Assembly (NCBI GenBank): GCA_032622095.1
Contig: CP136063.1
Location: 204,711,934 to 204,775,933 of the forward strand
Direction: 5' to 3'
Length of the DNA: 64,000 nt
Origin: Siphonodentalium dalli
Taxonomy: Eukaryota > Mollusca > Scaphopoda > Gadilida > Siphonodentaliidae
Position 1 is the stretch's first letter. Each line of letters starts with the position of its first letter. Of the stretch, positions 1 to 12,085 are shown in pieces. The translations under genes were made by a program, and so were the position numbers. The notes under the pieces were generated by a model that was not told the origin of the DNA, ran no database searches, and saw only the letters and a program-made list of their open reading frames with translations.

Positions 1-1385
1 TGGGAAGAATATCATTGCCTCTCTGTTTGAATTGTAGTTAAACAATTTATAGTATAGGTTAGTAATGCCATAATACTATACATAACTCATAGAATCCATA
101 GAATCCGAAGACACGACAAATGAGTAAATATATATACTTGAGTGGTGTTGGGGAAATGGTCGGCTCCGAGTCGGTAAGACTGCACAAAGGCATTGGCGTT
201 CGTGGGTCTTCCAGAGAGAGAGATCCCTGATTTGGGTCCAACTCCGGCTTGGTCGTCTCGGAGTATGCTATTTCTCTGGTCCCAGTTCTTTATATATAAA
301 TATACTAGAAGGTGACCCGACTTCGTCCGGGCTTTGACCTTGAATTGTCCATTTTGAAGGTCAAGTGGGGTCACGATTTGACCAGTCCAAAAACACTGCC
401 CGGACAAAAGTACCCGACAAACGTGCCCGTCGAAATCCATCCGGTTTTACCAGATTTGACCTTGAATTTATCATTTTGAAGGTCAATGTCTGGTCGGGGT
501 CACGACTGGACACGTCCAAAACAATCAGTGGACAAAACTAACCCCACGTATCAAAATTCGTCGAAATCCCATCAAAATTGGCGATTTTACCTTGAAGTTA
601 CCCGATTTCAAGGTCAAGGTCACGTCGCACGGGCAAATGAATATGCTTATGAGACTCGCCATAAGAAGTACCCCCACATACCAAGTTTCATCGAAATCCC
701 GTGATATTCGGGCGTTTGACCTTGAAATGACCCGATTTCAAGATCAAGGTAACGTCACACGGACAAATTAATAAGCCCATGCCACCCGCCGGCCGAAAAT
801 ACCCCCACATACCAAGTTTCATCGAAATCGGCTCGACCGTTTTCGTGCTCATCGCGAACACACAGACACACAGACAGACACACAGACAGATCTTCCAAAA
901 TATATAATAGATATATAACCGTATAATAACACATCACACTTAGCCTGTCGTGGAAAGCCAGTTAGATATTTGACCATATGTTTATTCCATTACACGATAA
1001 CGCTACATTGCCATTCTGGTCGTCTGTCTCTGTCTATAAATATAACGAATGTGTGTCTGTTAGTATGAATACTTCATGCATGTAATTCGCCAATGTTTTG
1101 TGTGTGTCTGTTAGTATGAATGCTTCTGGGAGTTTGCTTATTATAAATGGAAGTCATGCATGTAATTCTCCAATGTTATAGATGTGTGTCTGTTAGTATG
1201 AATGCTTCTATGTGTATGGTTGTTGTAAATGGAAATCATGTATGTAATTCTCATGTTCACCACTTAGTTGATGACTGTAAATATGTTGACTTTTGTTACC
1301 TGTTTATGTTCTTATAATTTATATTAATTGTATGCATTCTCTAAATATCTCAATGAATGGAGGAAATAAAGAATATATATACATA
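1..1385 (+). mobile_element. LINE-A copy 1: 3' end and 3'UTR (5' part lies outside the window)
   Basis: The first ~33 bases read as the last codons of a LINE ORF2 (ending W-E-E-Y-H), but here TGA has become TGC. The rest is 3'UTR. The whole stretch matches, in reverse complement, 28690-30600, where the same 3'UTR follows an RT C-terminal frame. Near 1050-1240 are three diverged units containing TGTGTCTGTTAGTATGAA. The element ends with AATAAA at about 1366 followed by a TA-rich microsatellite, and the second copy ends the same way. A Helitron (305-911) interrupts it. Compared with copy 2, it lacks a 1.07-kb block at about 268, so it serves as the empty site for that insertion. LINE identity comes from the second copy. 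Confidence 0.8.
305..911 (-). mobile_element. Non-autonomous Helitron H1
   Basis: Read on the minus strand it starts with TC (TCTATTATATATTTTGG) and ends with CTAG, with the hairpin CCCGGACGAAGTCGGG about 11 nt before the end. These are Helitron hallmarks. It sits between A (304) and T (912) with no target duplication. A GTCT/GTGT microsatellite lies near the 5' end (about 855-890), and the body holds diverged tandem units around the phrase CATCGAAATCC. The LINE-A copy at 28690-30600 is uninterrupted at the matching point (around 29190-29205). There is no coding capacity. The layout fits the DINE-1/'pearl' class of Helitron/Helentron relatives. Confidence 0.8.
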
Positions 1386-2691
1386 TATGATACTACAATA
1401 CGCCAATCAAGGCTTGCGGATATGTGACAAACAACTACCAAGCTGATGGAATGGGCGAAGTACTGTGCGCTCGTTCCCACGACCAATGAATACCAACCAT
1501 GTCCACATGTCTCGGACAACAAAGGTGTGATAAACATTTATGTTGAGACAATAGAGCAGTGAGGCAACGATGTAACCAGACAATACATGTAACAATACTA
1601 GCTAGTGTGGACATTGTCCAGTTATTTATTTGGTCTCGCATAAGAGACCCGTTAATAGACAAGAAGCAGATAACTCAGCTTAGTGACATTGTAGACTCTC
1701 GTACTCTACCCGGTTTCGCAAACCAAGATAATTACAAGAAAACCAATGTCACAAATGGTAACGCGCTCAAGATCAATTATTATATACCCATGATTGTAAT
1801 TATAGAATATTAAATATATTGGTTTTGCGAATGACCAACTCAGAATTCCGTTAAAATAACAATCAAGAACTTGTCGAAGCCTATTTTGAAGACCGATGCC
1901 CTAAAAAGCAAACTCATCTCTATCACAAACACATGTGTTGATCTGAACCACGCCACAAATGTCTTCACGGACAATCTGGAGAAACGCACGAATAAGGTAT
2001 TCGAGTTATTCGATGCCAATATGACATTGGAGCTCGTGCAACTGCGCGGATTGGTGAATACGAAACTCAACAACAGGTGCTTCGAACGAATCAACACATG
2101 TACACATTTTCTGTGAGCAGGGATGTTCCTAGTACTGACAAAAATTCGAATGTATGTGACAAGAAATTGCTTATACCGGAGACAAATGAAGTGAAAATCC
2201 CACAACTAACGAACCAGCTCCCAGAGACTCATCGTTCATTAGATCAAATCACCAGTGCGATCTTAACGACCCGTTCAACGAAAATACACTTCCATTTGAA
2301 ACAAATACAGTCTCCCGTGAGAAAATCTAACACGCGGACGCGAGAGCCCTGGAATCGCAGACTTTGTCTGACTCGACCCTAATGGACCCAGATAAGTTCC
2401 TATGCACATCGCAAAGTGATAAGCAGGCTTATTCAAGCCGAGTTGTTAGTATGACTGGTGATCACATCCGTACGCATGTGCATCGTTGTCACAACAAAAA
2501 AACACCCGTTGCAATTTCAACTGAGATGCCATCCAAACGACCAATCGTCCCTTATAGCCAACCACCAGACGTGTCTGGACCACAACAACCGATGGAAAAC
2601 ATCAGATACGGCTAGCTCCACCGATTATTATCAGTCCCTGTGCACAAAGATCACAGTCTGTTCTGGATAATCACAGCGCCCACATCCGTGC
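1386..2691. other. Unassigned block with decayed coding-like frames
   Basis: No gene can be named here. From about 1742 to 1862 the sequence belongs to a dispersed repeat whose second copy (18393-18455 plus 19308-19375) is split by a Helitron. Plus-strand frames at 1871-2116 (a helix-prone peptide, KLISITNTCVDLNHATNVF) and 2364-2615 look coding-like but are short and broken. They could be a decayed LINE ORF1, since a LINE C-terminus follows at 4087, but nothing in them is diagnostic. Confidence 0.35.
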
Positions 2692-2699
2692 GACCAACC

Positions 2700-4059
2700 T
2701 AGTGATGCGGACCGGACCGGACCAATGTGGTCCGGTCCATTGCCAAGGCGGTCCAGTCCGGTCCGGTCCAGGCCATTCCGGTCCGGTACACATGCCTGGA
2801 CCGGTCCAAAACGGTCCGGTCCACCTATATTAGGCTATATGTTAATGAATTCTCTGTTTTCTCAAAGTTTTTACTCTGTATAGTACAAACTATAAGGCTA
2901 CTGAGTTCAGTGCATTGCAATGAGTCCATATATGTTAAAACTTACATTGTTTGCCGATTGTATGCCTCATTGCTGTCTCTGGTGGGATATACTGGGAACG
3001 ACGCACGATAATAGCATTTCTAGTAATGCGAACATGCACTAATTAAATGTATTGGACATATATACCGGTATAGCTAGGGCCAGAATGTGTTATAACCAAT
3101 CTAACATGGCACTCAACTGATCGTATGCATGATTCGTATCATACTTATTTTCATTAAATTGAAATTTAAACGAAATAACTATACTGATGACAATTATACA
3201 AATGTGTACTAATATTTATTGCACACCAACTGGCTTATTTGTGCGGAATACAGCACAATACAGATTAATTCAAACGTTCAATAAAAGATTGTGTATTGTT
3301 CTAGAATAATACAAACCGATTACGTCAACAACGTCATTGGCGACGTCAACTTTAACAGAAAATTTCTTCACTAAATTATGAAGAATAGCCTACATTAAGT
3401 AAGCGTTTGTTCAATTATATGAAAAATATCAACGTAAATGTTATTATATTAAAATACACAATCTTCAAAGTGTGCAATATACATAGAACAACACAGTTCT
3501 GTGAACATGTTAACGTTATTGCACTCGTTTGTCGTCCCGCGAGGTAAAACTCGAACCTCCAGTTACCATCGCGTCACAACAAACTCGTGTAATAACGTTA
3601 ACCAGTTCACACACTTGTGTCGTTCTATCTATGACTACTACATTAATATTGGAGTCTTGGAGATTGTGATGGCTGATTGTATAGTCCTGACAATTACAGT
3701 TATATACATATAAGTACAACTACTATTGAATTAATGTGACTGTCTTGTCTTTCATTGTAAGGAAATTGACATGTACAAAGTACATCTATACATTGTTTTC
3801 GTGGCATCAAACGTTTAATAGATATTAACCACTTGAATGCGTCAATACATCGTTGATAATTGATATGACGGCAAATACGCAATAATATTCGCGATAGTTT
3901 ATTATAACTGAAGTAAAATAGTGGACCGGACCGGAGAGTACCGGACCGGCGGCAAAAAGCGGTCCGGTCCGGTCCAGTGACACCCGGTCCGGACCGGACC
4001 GCGGTCCACCCCTGGACCGCGAACCGGACCGGTCCAAATCGGTCCGGTCCGCATCACTA
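2700..4059. mobile_element. Complete non-autonomous hAT transposon, 1360 bp
   Basis: The termini are inverted: TAGTGATGCGGACCGGACCG on the left, and its reverse complement with one or two changes on the right, ending CGCATCACTA. The start TAGTG fits the hAT terminal consensus. Direct copies of GACCAACC (2692-2699 and 4060-4067) form a perfect 8-bp target duplication, the hAT length. About 120 bp at the left and 140 bp at the right are packed with GGACCGG/CCGGTCC in both orientations, probably subterminal transposase-binding repeats. The interior is AT-rich with no transposase frame, so mobility would need a transposase from elsewhere. Confidence 0.9.
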
Positions 4060-4086
4060 GACCAACCACAGGACCATTCACGAACC

Positions 4087-4665
4087 ATGCGAACCAAGTT
4101 CACGTTTCATTGGGCCGTCTTTGTTACCTGCAGCGTCGTACATTTTCGTACATGTGTACACGGTTTGCCAACGAGAACACCGTCGACTGTAGCTCTCGCC
4201 CTTATAGGAATTCTGCCACTCGAATGCAAGGTGCATATCAGGAAGTTATGTTTTATGGGTAACTTGATACATCTACCTACAAAACACGACACATCTCTGA
4301 AAATATGTCTCAACAATTGCTATCAACACACCATGTTCGGGATGCGATCATCAGATTTCGTCTCAGATACTCCTTCAGTCCTGGCAAAATATGATCTTCT
4401 AATGTGCCTGCATGACTTCCTTGACTAAGGAGTTTTCCCTGCCAAGAGGAAATGGAATTTCATTGTAAGGACAACCGTAAACTCACTATACTCGGAAGAG
4501 TGGGACTTATTTACCCGCGAAGACGAGAGACTCTCGATATACGATAACAATCTGACTTGTATGGTGTGTGGTTCACTATACAATAGCGAGCTTAATCACG
4601 CACTCTTCGGGTGTAGTAGTGCAGTCTCGCATGTTAGAAAAAATACCGTCGTTTTAACGGCCTGA
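4087..4665 (+). pseudogene. LINE ORF2 C-terminal fragment with one in-frame stop
   Basis: One frame runs 193 codons, broken only by TAA at 4426-4428. The first part includes CKVHIRKLCFMGNLIHLP and SVLAKYDLLMCLHDFL; after the stop it resumes with GVFPAKRKWNFIV and reaches CMVCGSLYNSELNHALFGC. This is the C-x2-C...H-x4-C zinc-knuckle-like motif at the end of many APE-type LINE ORF2 proteins. The same block order (K-x-K-L-x-F, then K-x-x-L-x-x-x-L, then F-P-x-K-x-K-W, then the Cys/His motif) is seen in LINE-A at 30570-31789, so the two families are related. No RT motifs are present. The fragment begins just past the hAT right TSD. Confidence 0.75.
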
Positions 4666-5480
4666 GACCGCCCAACATCGCTGCCAACATTTGACCGTTA
4701 AACATACGGCCAGACCGTAGCATTTTCCACGGTATAAAACCGTTTAAGTAACTGGAAGACCATAACCAATAACTGTCAGACCGTTGTATTTTTTACGGTT
4801 CCGCACCGTTTAATTAATATCAAGACCGTAACTAATAAAGGTCAGACCAATTATATTTTTCATGGGTCAACACCAATTTTTTGCTCTTAATTTGCTAATT
4901 TACCATAGAATTAGCCAGGTTGCCATGGTGACAATATGATTTCCCGGTAGGCATTACGATTCATATGTTTTTGAATGGTCGAAACTAGTATTATTCGTAA
5001 CTGAAAAATACATCTTAGTTCTTATGTTACGATCATAGTTTTGATAAAATGTAAATCGTCAATGCATAAAGTGATAGACAATACTTATGAAACTTTGCAG
5101 TTTGCAGAGGATCAAGCTTGTTATCTGCCTCGTATAATTTAATCCTGAAAAGGCTGCGCACGCATAATGTGTTCGCCTTTCGCTAACTACTGTATAAATA
5201 TGGCTGTAAATAAAAAACGATACTAGTAACAGCTCATAAGCCAACCCATCACTATTCAGTTGAGTAATACTAATTTCGACCATTCTAAAACATGAATCGG
5301 CATGCCCTTTTAAGCCATAAAAAGAACAAAACTACATGTTTCACTAAAATTTATGTACATATAAAAGTAAAATATCTTAATGGCATACTTTTTGGTAACA
5401 TGTAAGGCGTGAAATTGTCCAGTCACTTGTAAACACAGTTTTTGTTTTAACAGGTGAATCCGTACATCATGACAATGGAG
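4666..5480. other. Non-coding; ACCGT-rich imperfect repeats at the left edge
   Basis: From about 4641 to 4870 short phrases such as GACCGT and ACGGT recur (AAACCGTTTAA, CAGACCGTTGTATTTTTTACGG). A similar stretch lies at 7112-7195. They look like old fragments of one dispersed repeat. I see nothing recognisable in 4880-5480. Confidence 0.4.
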
Positions 5481-5482
5481 TA

Positions 5483-5912
5483 CCAGTCAGAAGAAGTGGT
5501 ATTTTTAAGCGCACCTTTATTGCGATATTGAGCGTGCTTAATTTATAAAAAGGCGTGATTATAGCACACTACCAAAATCTGTCACGCTTATTATTGCAAT
5601 ATTGAACCCAAAATTTTGCGATACGAAGCGCGCTAAATTTCATACAAACCCGATAGTGTTATATTTATATTAGATAAATACTGTGCGTATATAACTATAA
5701 TTATATACATATCTAAAACATTGTCTCTATTTATACAATAAACAATATAGAAGAAGCAATAATATGATTTAAATGTCACAATATTGAGATATTAAGCGCA
5801 AAATATTGGAATAATATCACAAGCGACATGCTAATAATCGTTTCCACTTGCAATATTATTGCGATATTGGGCGCGAAAATAGCTCGCTTAACATACCACT
5901 TCTTTTGACTGG
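5483..5912. mobile_element. TA-flanked MITE, 430 bp
   Basis: Terminal inverted repeats of about 30 bp (left CCAGTCAGAAGAAGTGGTAT, right its near-perfect complement ending CTTTTGACTGG) are flanked by TA on both sides (5481-5482 and 5913-5914), as in Tc1/mariner-type MITEs. The interior repeats ATTGCGATATTGAGCG-like phrases several times in both directions. No ORF is present. Confidence 0.75.
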
Positions 5913-5914
5913 TA

Positions 5915-7924
5915 CTGTATATCAATAACAGCTAGTTGGGATTGGAACCTCCAAGACAACAGCAGATCCCATAATAACTGTGCGCAATGACTTGGCGACA
6001 ATGTTCTCTCTCCTGTAGTCCACATTTTCCATGAAATTTTAAAGCATGATGCATCAAACTGTATATTGGTATCACAACCACTTAGTTAGTATCAATATCA
6101 GTGAGTCAGCCAAAGATAGTTTGATAAGAACATCCAACCAATAGTGTACTCCCAGTAAATTGTCGTAATAACTTGACGATAACATGGCGAATGATGACAA
6201 TGTCTCATATCCACACGTTTCAATGAAAATTGATGAACACATGATGAATTGGTCCGTGTAATTGTAAAGTTGGAATTGTATATATGTCATCATCCGTCAC
6301 TGCGCGGCGTCAGTTCATTGTTTACGGTGTTTTTGTTGACACTGAAGCTCTTGTGAATTACACTGGTGCATACAGTACATGTACATGCATATCCTCTCTT
6401 GTAAATGTACATACATGTGCTTTGAAGCAATCAGATTCAGAACACTGTCAACTGGATTGTCAACATTATAATAGTAATAGCTGCTCGTTGAGTCGTTGTT
6501 GTTATTATTGTCGCTATTGGTTGACATCGAAGCTTGTGTTAATTGTACCCGTATCCTCTTGTGTCAGTAAATGTGCCAGTGTTTTGATACTAAGTCACAG
6601 CACTGTCAATTTCAACATCATCACTGTCGAATGAAGTCAGACCCCCGATCGTGCCATGAATCGTTTGACATGAATCTCTGCTCTCTAATTTAGTTGAAAT
6701 TGTCAATGATTAAGCCGATTTTCGCAGAATTGAAACTTGTCCGGTTATCAAAGGAACCGAAATCAGACCGTCTTAACAACTGTCCACAATGGAAAAGGTA
6801 ACAGTTTCCCCAAAAAACAATAATTTGCGATTAAATATGCAACGCCAAATAAAAATGGCGAAAAAATGATCTTAGTGATAAACCCCGGAATGAGAATTAC
6901 ATACTCATCAATATATGTACCGACCCGATTAACACAGAATGAATGCCGATATTATTTACATATTAGATACCAGCAGAGTAAGATTCAGTCATACTGTATG
7001 GAGTCATTGCCGTATATAATATGGTCGCCGATAAATATACTATTGTATTTTGACGGCATGACTTTGAATCACGAAAATATTTAATTTATACAATTTTCAT
7101 GGGCACATACAATAACGGTAAAACACTGTCAAACTGATGAAACGGTATGGGACCGTCGATTATGACGGCCCGAAACCGTCGAACCGACAGTAATGGTATA
7201 GATATCTGATGATTATCATAGATATCTTTGGTACTGATATGTTCATGTTCTTGGACTCTTTGCAAGATGCCGACCTACTCACATAATCTTAGGCGGACTA
7301 TCGATTATCGATCCAGACCAGTTCCTTGGTGTGTGGGATGAATTCATTCTCTAGACGACAGCCTTTCTTCTCAAGTTATCCAAACTTATGAACTTAGGTC
7401 TTCTTCAATGAAGATGATATCCCCTCTCAAATACACTAAATGGACATTATAGCTCACACGCAAGTGGTCACCAGCCTCGTTCAATGTGCAACATTCCATC
7501 TTCCTGTCTGTCGCTTAGGACATACGCAGTGCATGTGTTTTTCAGTCTTTGTCTTTTGTTTCGTGTTTTTCTTTCTTTTTTCTTTATTCTCTCCGAAATA
7601 TCCACTTGATTATTGTTGCGCACACTCGGTTGCGAGATATATGTTAACCGTTATTGTGAGTACTTATGTAGTACGGTATGCATTATTATGTACTATTACA
7701 AGATGCATATCCGCACATAGGCATCTTTAAAATCTCGGAAAGGAGTTATATTATCGTGTTAAACAACGTTTTAAAACGAGCGTAAATGCATCATCTGGAA
7801 GCTCTTTTGTTTAGGAAGGGGTTGGCCTTGAACTTCGTTTGCCGTAGCGCGATTGGTCAGTTAACGCTTCTGTCAACAATCTGAGATTCGTCATTTACGA
7901 TCACCGTCGAAGTTGTCGTATATA
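5915..7924. other. No gene recognised
   Basis: AT-rich sequence. The open frames at 6284-6634 and 7440-7730 have low-complexity or random-looking translations, without splice context or motifs. An ACCGT-rich patch at 7112-7195 resembles the one at 4641-4870. A run of T/TTTC lies at 7540-7590. Confidence 0.5.
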
Positions 7925-8290
7925 TAGTTGTTGACGTCGTCATCATCATCGCTATCACCTTCACCATCCGCACGCATTAAAGCCGTCCTCGTTTTCGTCG
8001 TTATCGTGAACAAAATCATCTATTTATTACTTTGACGACGACAGCAATGATGATGACCACGACGAAGACAACAATGATGATGATGATCACGACGACGACA
8101 GCGTTGATAATGATGACGACGACGACAACGATGGCGATGATGACGACGACGACGACGGCAACGATGATGATGATGACTACGACAGCTATGAAAATGTTGA
8201 TAACTACGACGACAGCGATGATGATGATGGTGATGACTATGACGACGATGAGGATGATGATGATGATGACTACGACGACGATGATGATTG
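7925..8290. repeat. GAT/GAC (GATGAC) microsatellite block
   Basis: The left edge carries CATCATC/GTCGTC phrases (about 7930-8010) and the main part (8028-8290) is GATGAC/GACGAC on the same strand, so the block is partly self-complementary. It is the same repeat class that flanks LINE-B at 33180-33480 and 36655-37420. The Met/Thr-rich open frame across it is a product of the repeat, not a gene. Confidence 0.85.
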
Positions 8291-8703
8291 CAGTTTAGTT
8301 GTAAAAATTCCGTTTGTCCAATTTGAATTCATCAGACGTACCTCCTGTCCCTAGTTTTTTTCAAATATCTTTCTTGATATATTTTTTATAACAATTCAAT
8401 TTATACCCGAAAGAAGTAAATTATGTGAGGAATTTAATCATATTTATTATATATTTATTAGCATACTTATACTTTTTTTATCGGTTTCGTAACTTTTGCA
8501 ATCGATATTTCACACCATTATTTGAACAGTTCGAGAACAGTCACCTCGACTTAGGAAACCATTCAGAGTGATCGGTTTCCTACACCTCTAAGTTTGTGAC
8601 ATGCACATCGGTACCATAAAATGATTAACTCGTTTTGTTTCCGAATTGTTTACTAGCTTTAGAGGAGGGAATGTTTTAGATATGCATCAATTTGCATGTG
8701 TCC

Positions 8704-9290
8704 CTTACGGAAAAGGAAATCGGTTCTCTGCGAATAACCAAATAGGTTCTTGGCGGAAAACCGATCTGGTTCTTCGCGAAGAACCAAATCGGCTCTTCTT
8801 TAGGTTCAGATTTGGTTCTCCGTGAGCCCGAAGAACCAGATGGGTTCTTCGCGGAGAACCAAATTGAGATTTTTGGTTCTTGGAATTGCCCCGGATAATT
8901 AGGTTTTTCGCGAAGAACCACGACAATTGATCAAAATTATTTGGTTCTTCGTGAAAAACCAAGAAAATTTATTTGGAACCAACTGGTTCTTGGGAAGAAC
9001 CAAATAGCTTAGTTGGTTCCGCCACTGTTTGGTAATTGTAGTAATTGTAACACAGTTGTAGAACCAAAATTTTGGTTCTTGGTAACAATTTTGGTTCTTC
9101 GGTGATGTCAAAACTATTTCTTATTTGGTTCTTCGTCAAACCATTTGGTTCTTCGTCAACCAAGAACCAATTGGTTCTTTGTTTGGTTCTTCAATAAATG
9201 GGTAAAGAACCAATTGATTCTTCGACTGTATAGAACCAACTCTGTTTGTTCCGCCAGCGGGACAGTTTGTAGAACCAACTAAGCTTATCT
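8704..9290. repeat. Degenerate GGTTCTTCG / CGAAGAACC repeat field
   Basis: GGTTCTT or its complement AAGAACC occurs roughly every 15-30 bp over nearly 600 bp, in both orientations. It often forms perfect palindromes such as GGTTCTTCGCGAAGAACC near 8768. The spacing is irregular, so this is not a simple tandem array. The minus-strand frames across it are repeat shadows rich in EEP and FFAKN phrases. There is no clear terminal repeat or TSD. Confidence 0.8.
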
Positions 9291-10460
9291 GGTTCCCCAC
9301 AATATTTGCAGTGTAGGTACGATAACGTCTTACTGAAAACGATGTAGTTTTTGTTTTTGGAATGGCGAATAATGGATGAATCCACAGCCAGCCACTGTGG
9401 GCGGAGCTTAGCAGTTGCTATGGACGCAATCGTCTGTTCAAGTATATATTAATTATTTTTTACAGCTTTGTGCATAGAAGGCGGGCATTGCACCATCCAG
9501 AGTTGAGGAGCCCCAACCGACCTTAAGTCAACCGGTCGGCATTGCACCCTCTTCCTAGAGTTGAGCCCGTAGTACAAGCCCGGAATACAACAGACTGAGG
9601 CAACTGGAGTCCATGCAAGCACTAAATATGACAATATGTATAGCTATTCACAACTCAAAACAATATATATGCATATCAACACATAAAACCCACACAGAGA
9701 AATCAAGGTAAGTCTTCTCCGCCGGTCCGGGTTCGGAATGGGGGTGGGGCTTTGCTTCCTGCTTTGGTGACATCCACCTTATACACAGCAGGCAAACGGC
9801 TACTGTGCATGAGCATATATTAATCTCACAAACTCTACAAACGTTCTTCAGCGGAATCATGGCATTCAAAAGTAGGTTGTAGGAGATGGCCGACGGCCCT
9901 TTCAAATCTTCCCGGGTATCATCCCAAACTCCAAACTTGTGATGCTTTGTGCATATGCTGGAGCACACACAGCAACATGCATTGTTTTCGTTTGAAGCAC
10001 ACACTGCAACATACCTTGTTCTCGTATTTAAAGTTCAGTTAATTATGATTTGACAACCAAAATGTTTAAAAACAGCCACTGTAACAATTGAAATATTCAT
10101 AGATATACAAAATTAATGTGCACAAAGGTGACACCAATTTTCAACGCAAGAAACTACGGCTAGCCGCTGATTGGTAGGTTATATCTATTAATAAGTATTT
10201 GATTGACAAATGTTGAAAGATAGGTTCTAACTGTTGACGTGGTCACGCTCCCCAAATACTATCAATGGAGAGGGTTCGCAACTCACGGATAGATTTACAA
10301 CTACGGTTATCGATATGTAGTCGTAAAATGGATTTTTGCCAAAAAATTGTTTCCCAAAATTAACGACGACGATTAAGGTTAAAATGGTTATTGAACACGA
10401 CAATGCATGAATAATCGTGTGCAGTGAGATATTCACATTACACGCTCTACTATAGATTAA
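9291..10460. other. No gene recognised
   Basis: A minus-strand frame at 9648-10004 (118 codons, Cys-rich) has no family signature that I recognise and no splice support. The phrase CAACCGGTCGGCATTGCACC and the near-copy GGCGGGCATTGCACCATCC occur within 60 bp at 9480-9550. Otherwise this is ordinary AT-rich intergenic sequence. Confidence 0.4.
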
Positions 10461-11043
10461 AGGGATACTGTACCCAAATATTGTTGTTGGTTTCTGTAGT
10501 CTCTGAGTCGGAGAATAAGGTAACAATTTTTCCATTATTTGAAAGTCTGTTGAGTAGGAAGTAGTGTTACGGATGGCAAATATACCGGAATGCAAAAATA
10601 CAAATTGTTGTTGTCGAGTAATTTTTGTACAGATTTCAACCAAATGTGTCACATAAAAGTTTTATTATATATGCATACTAGTCCCATATACTCATTTATC
10701 GTCACTAGTCAGTGAGTGGCTTGAGTTTTCTCCCCGTATCAGCATAATGTTTCAAACAATCGTGTGTGCAATGGGTTTACTAATCCAGTATCCCTCAATT
10801 ATAATTTGATTACGTCTGGTACACGGAAATTCGTATTTTAATTTACGCCATTTTATGGCTCCAGCCATAAATTCAAGTTATATTAAATTATTAACTTTTA
10901 AATTATTAAATTTTAAGATAGCCTATTAACCTGAGCGTTTACAGAATACATCTTCGACTCAAATTACTTATGTTTCTATATATTATCGATAATAGATCGT
11001 TGTTATCATCGGAAATTTATTGAAAATGGCGTACAGTACCCCT
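10461..11043. mobile_element. TTAA-flanked MITE, 583 bp
   Basis: The left end reads TTAA then AGGGATACTGTACCC; the right end reads GGCGTACAGTACCCCT then TTAA (10457-10460 and 11044-11047). The ends are imperfect inverted repeats, and the TTAA duplication suggests the piggyBac superfamily. The interior has no transposase. Confidence 0.65.
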
Positions 11044-11101
11044 TTAAGCACAACGCTTACAATAAAATAAAATTCTATTCAATCGGCCATTTGAGATTAG
11101 T

Positions 11102-11313
11102 TGTCCGAAGCTTGATAAGACTAGTGATGGCTGTATGGTAGAGTCACATTAATTGGCCGAGGCTTGATAAGACTAGTGATGGCTGTATGGTAGAGCCACA
11201 TTAATTGGCCGAGGCTTGATAAGACTAGTGATGGCTGTATGGTAGAGCCACATTAATTGGCCGATGCTTGATAAGACTAGTGATGGCTGTATGGTAGAGC
11301 CACATTAATTGGC
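11102..11313. repeat. Four tandem copies of a 52-bp unit
   Basis: GCTTGATAAGACTAGTGATG starts at 11110, 11162, 11214 and 11266, an exact 52-bp step. Copies differ at only a few positions, such as GAGTCACATT against GAGCCACATT, so the expansion is recent. No ORF crosses it. Confidence 0.95.
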
Positions 11314-11335
11314 TGAATGTCTTTGTCTTTAAATT

Positions 11336-11740
11336 ATGTTATTGGTGCAAACCAAAGAAAGTTCGATTTCGGTCATGATTTTTTATGTTATGGAGATATG
11401 CTTCTTTTTTTCCCTTAGAAATTGCAGTGTTTGCTTTGTCCGGATGATAAGTTGTACAATATTCAAAAGAAATGTCTTAATATTTGGTGCGTGGTTCTTG
11501 CTTGAGAAGACCAGGGCAAGTTAGATTTTAGTCATGGTCCGCGATGATGGTTGACGGAGTTATGCCCCTTTGTTGCATAGCAATCTCAGTTTTTGCGTTG
11601 TCCGGATGATAATTTCAGCAATATTCAACAATATTCACCGAGAAGACGCATGCAGGCGAAGTTTGATTATGGTCACTGTCCGATAATTTTTCAACGGAGT
11701 TATGCGCGCCCCTTTTCGACTGCCACCTCGTTTCGGGGGA
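11336..11740. repeat. Diverged tandem repeat, unit about 150 bp
   Basis: Each unit carries GTCATG, then GGAGTTATGC (or GGAGATATGC), then TTGTCCGGATGATAA, then CAATATTCAA. Two full units and a partial third occur. The phrase GACGGAGTTATGCCCCTTT is, to my knowledge, common in mollusc dispersed repeats. Confidence 0.65.
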
Positions 11741-11810
11741 CATGGTGTATGCGATCTTTTATTATCTTAAATGACCATGCAAGGTACTACACAATGCTGT
11801 TCTCATAGAG

Positions 11811-12085
11811 GAGCAACGTTTCGAAATTGTCACCTCAGTATTGGACGCCAACCCATGCAATAACCAACGATCCTAAATATAGACTATATAATAGCGCTAA
11901 TAATATCATGAAGATCATGACATCGTGATATCATGATGAAATTAATATCACACTCCTACATTCGACAATCATAGATTGTATCACCTCAGTATTGGACGCC
12001 AATCTATGCAGTAACATACGACAGCAAATATATAGCGCTAATCATAAAATCATGATGGAATTAATATCACACCTCCCGTTCGGTA
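11811..12085. repeat. Two units of a ~150-bp dispersed repeat
   Basis: Units share GAGGAGCAACGTTT, CACCTCAGTATTGGACGCCA, a stretch with TATAGCGCTAAT and ATCATGATG, and end ATTAATATCACA(C). Two further units lie at 14151-14440. The phrase ATATCATGATGAAATTAATAT is partly palindromic. Confidence 0.75.

Noticed and set aside
267-274. Deletion of 1.07 kb from LINE-A copy 1, in place of an insertion in copy 2.
   Set aside because: The block in copy 2 has its own antisense ORF, terminal features and flanking near-perfect 9-bp duplication; a deletion between direct repeats remains possible but explains less.
8032-8298. Open frame of Met and Thr.
   Set aside because: Pure product of the GATGAC microsatellite.
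11102-11313. Regular 52-bp repeats considered as a CRISPR array.
   Set aside because: Whole units are repeated with no unique spacers, and the context is animal DNA.
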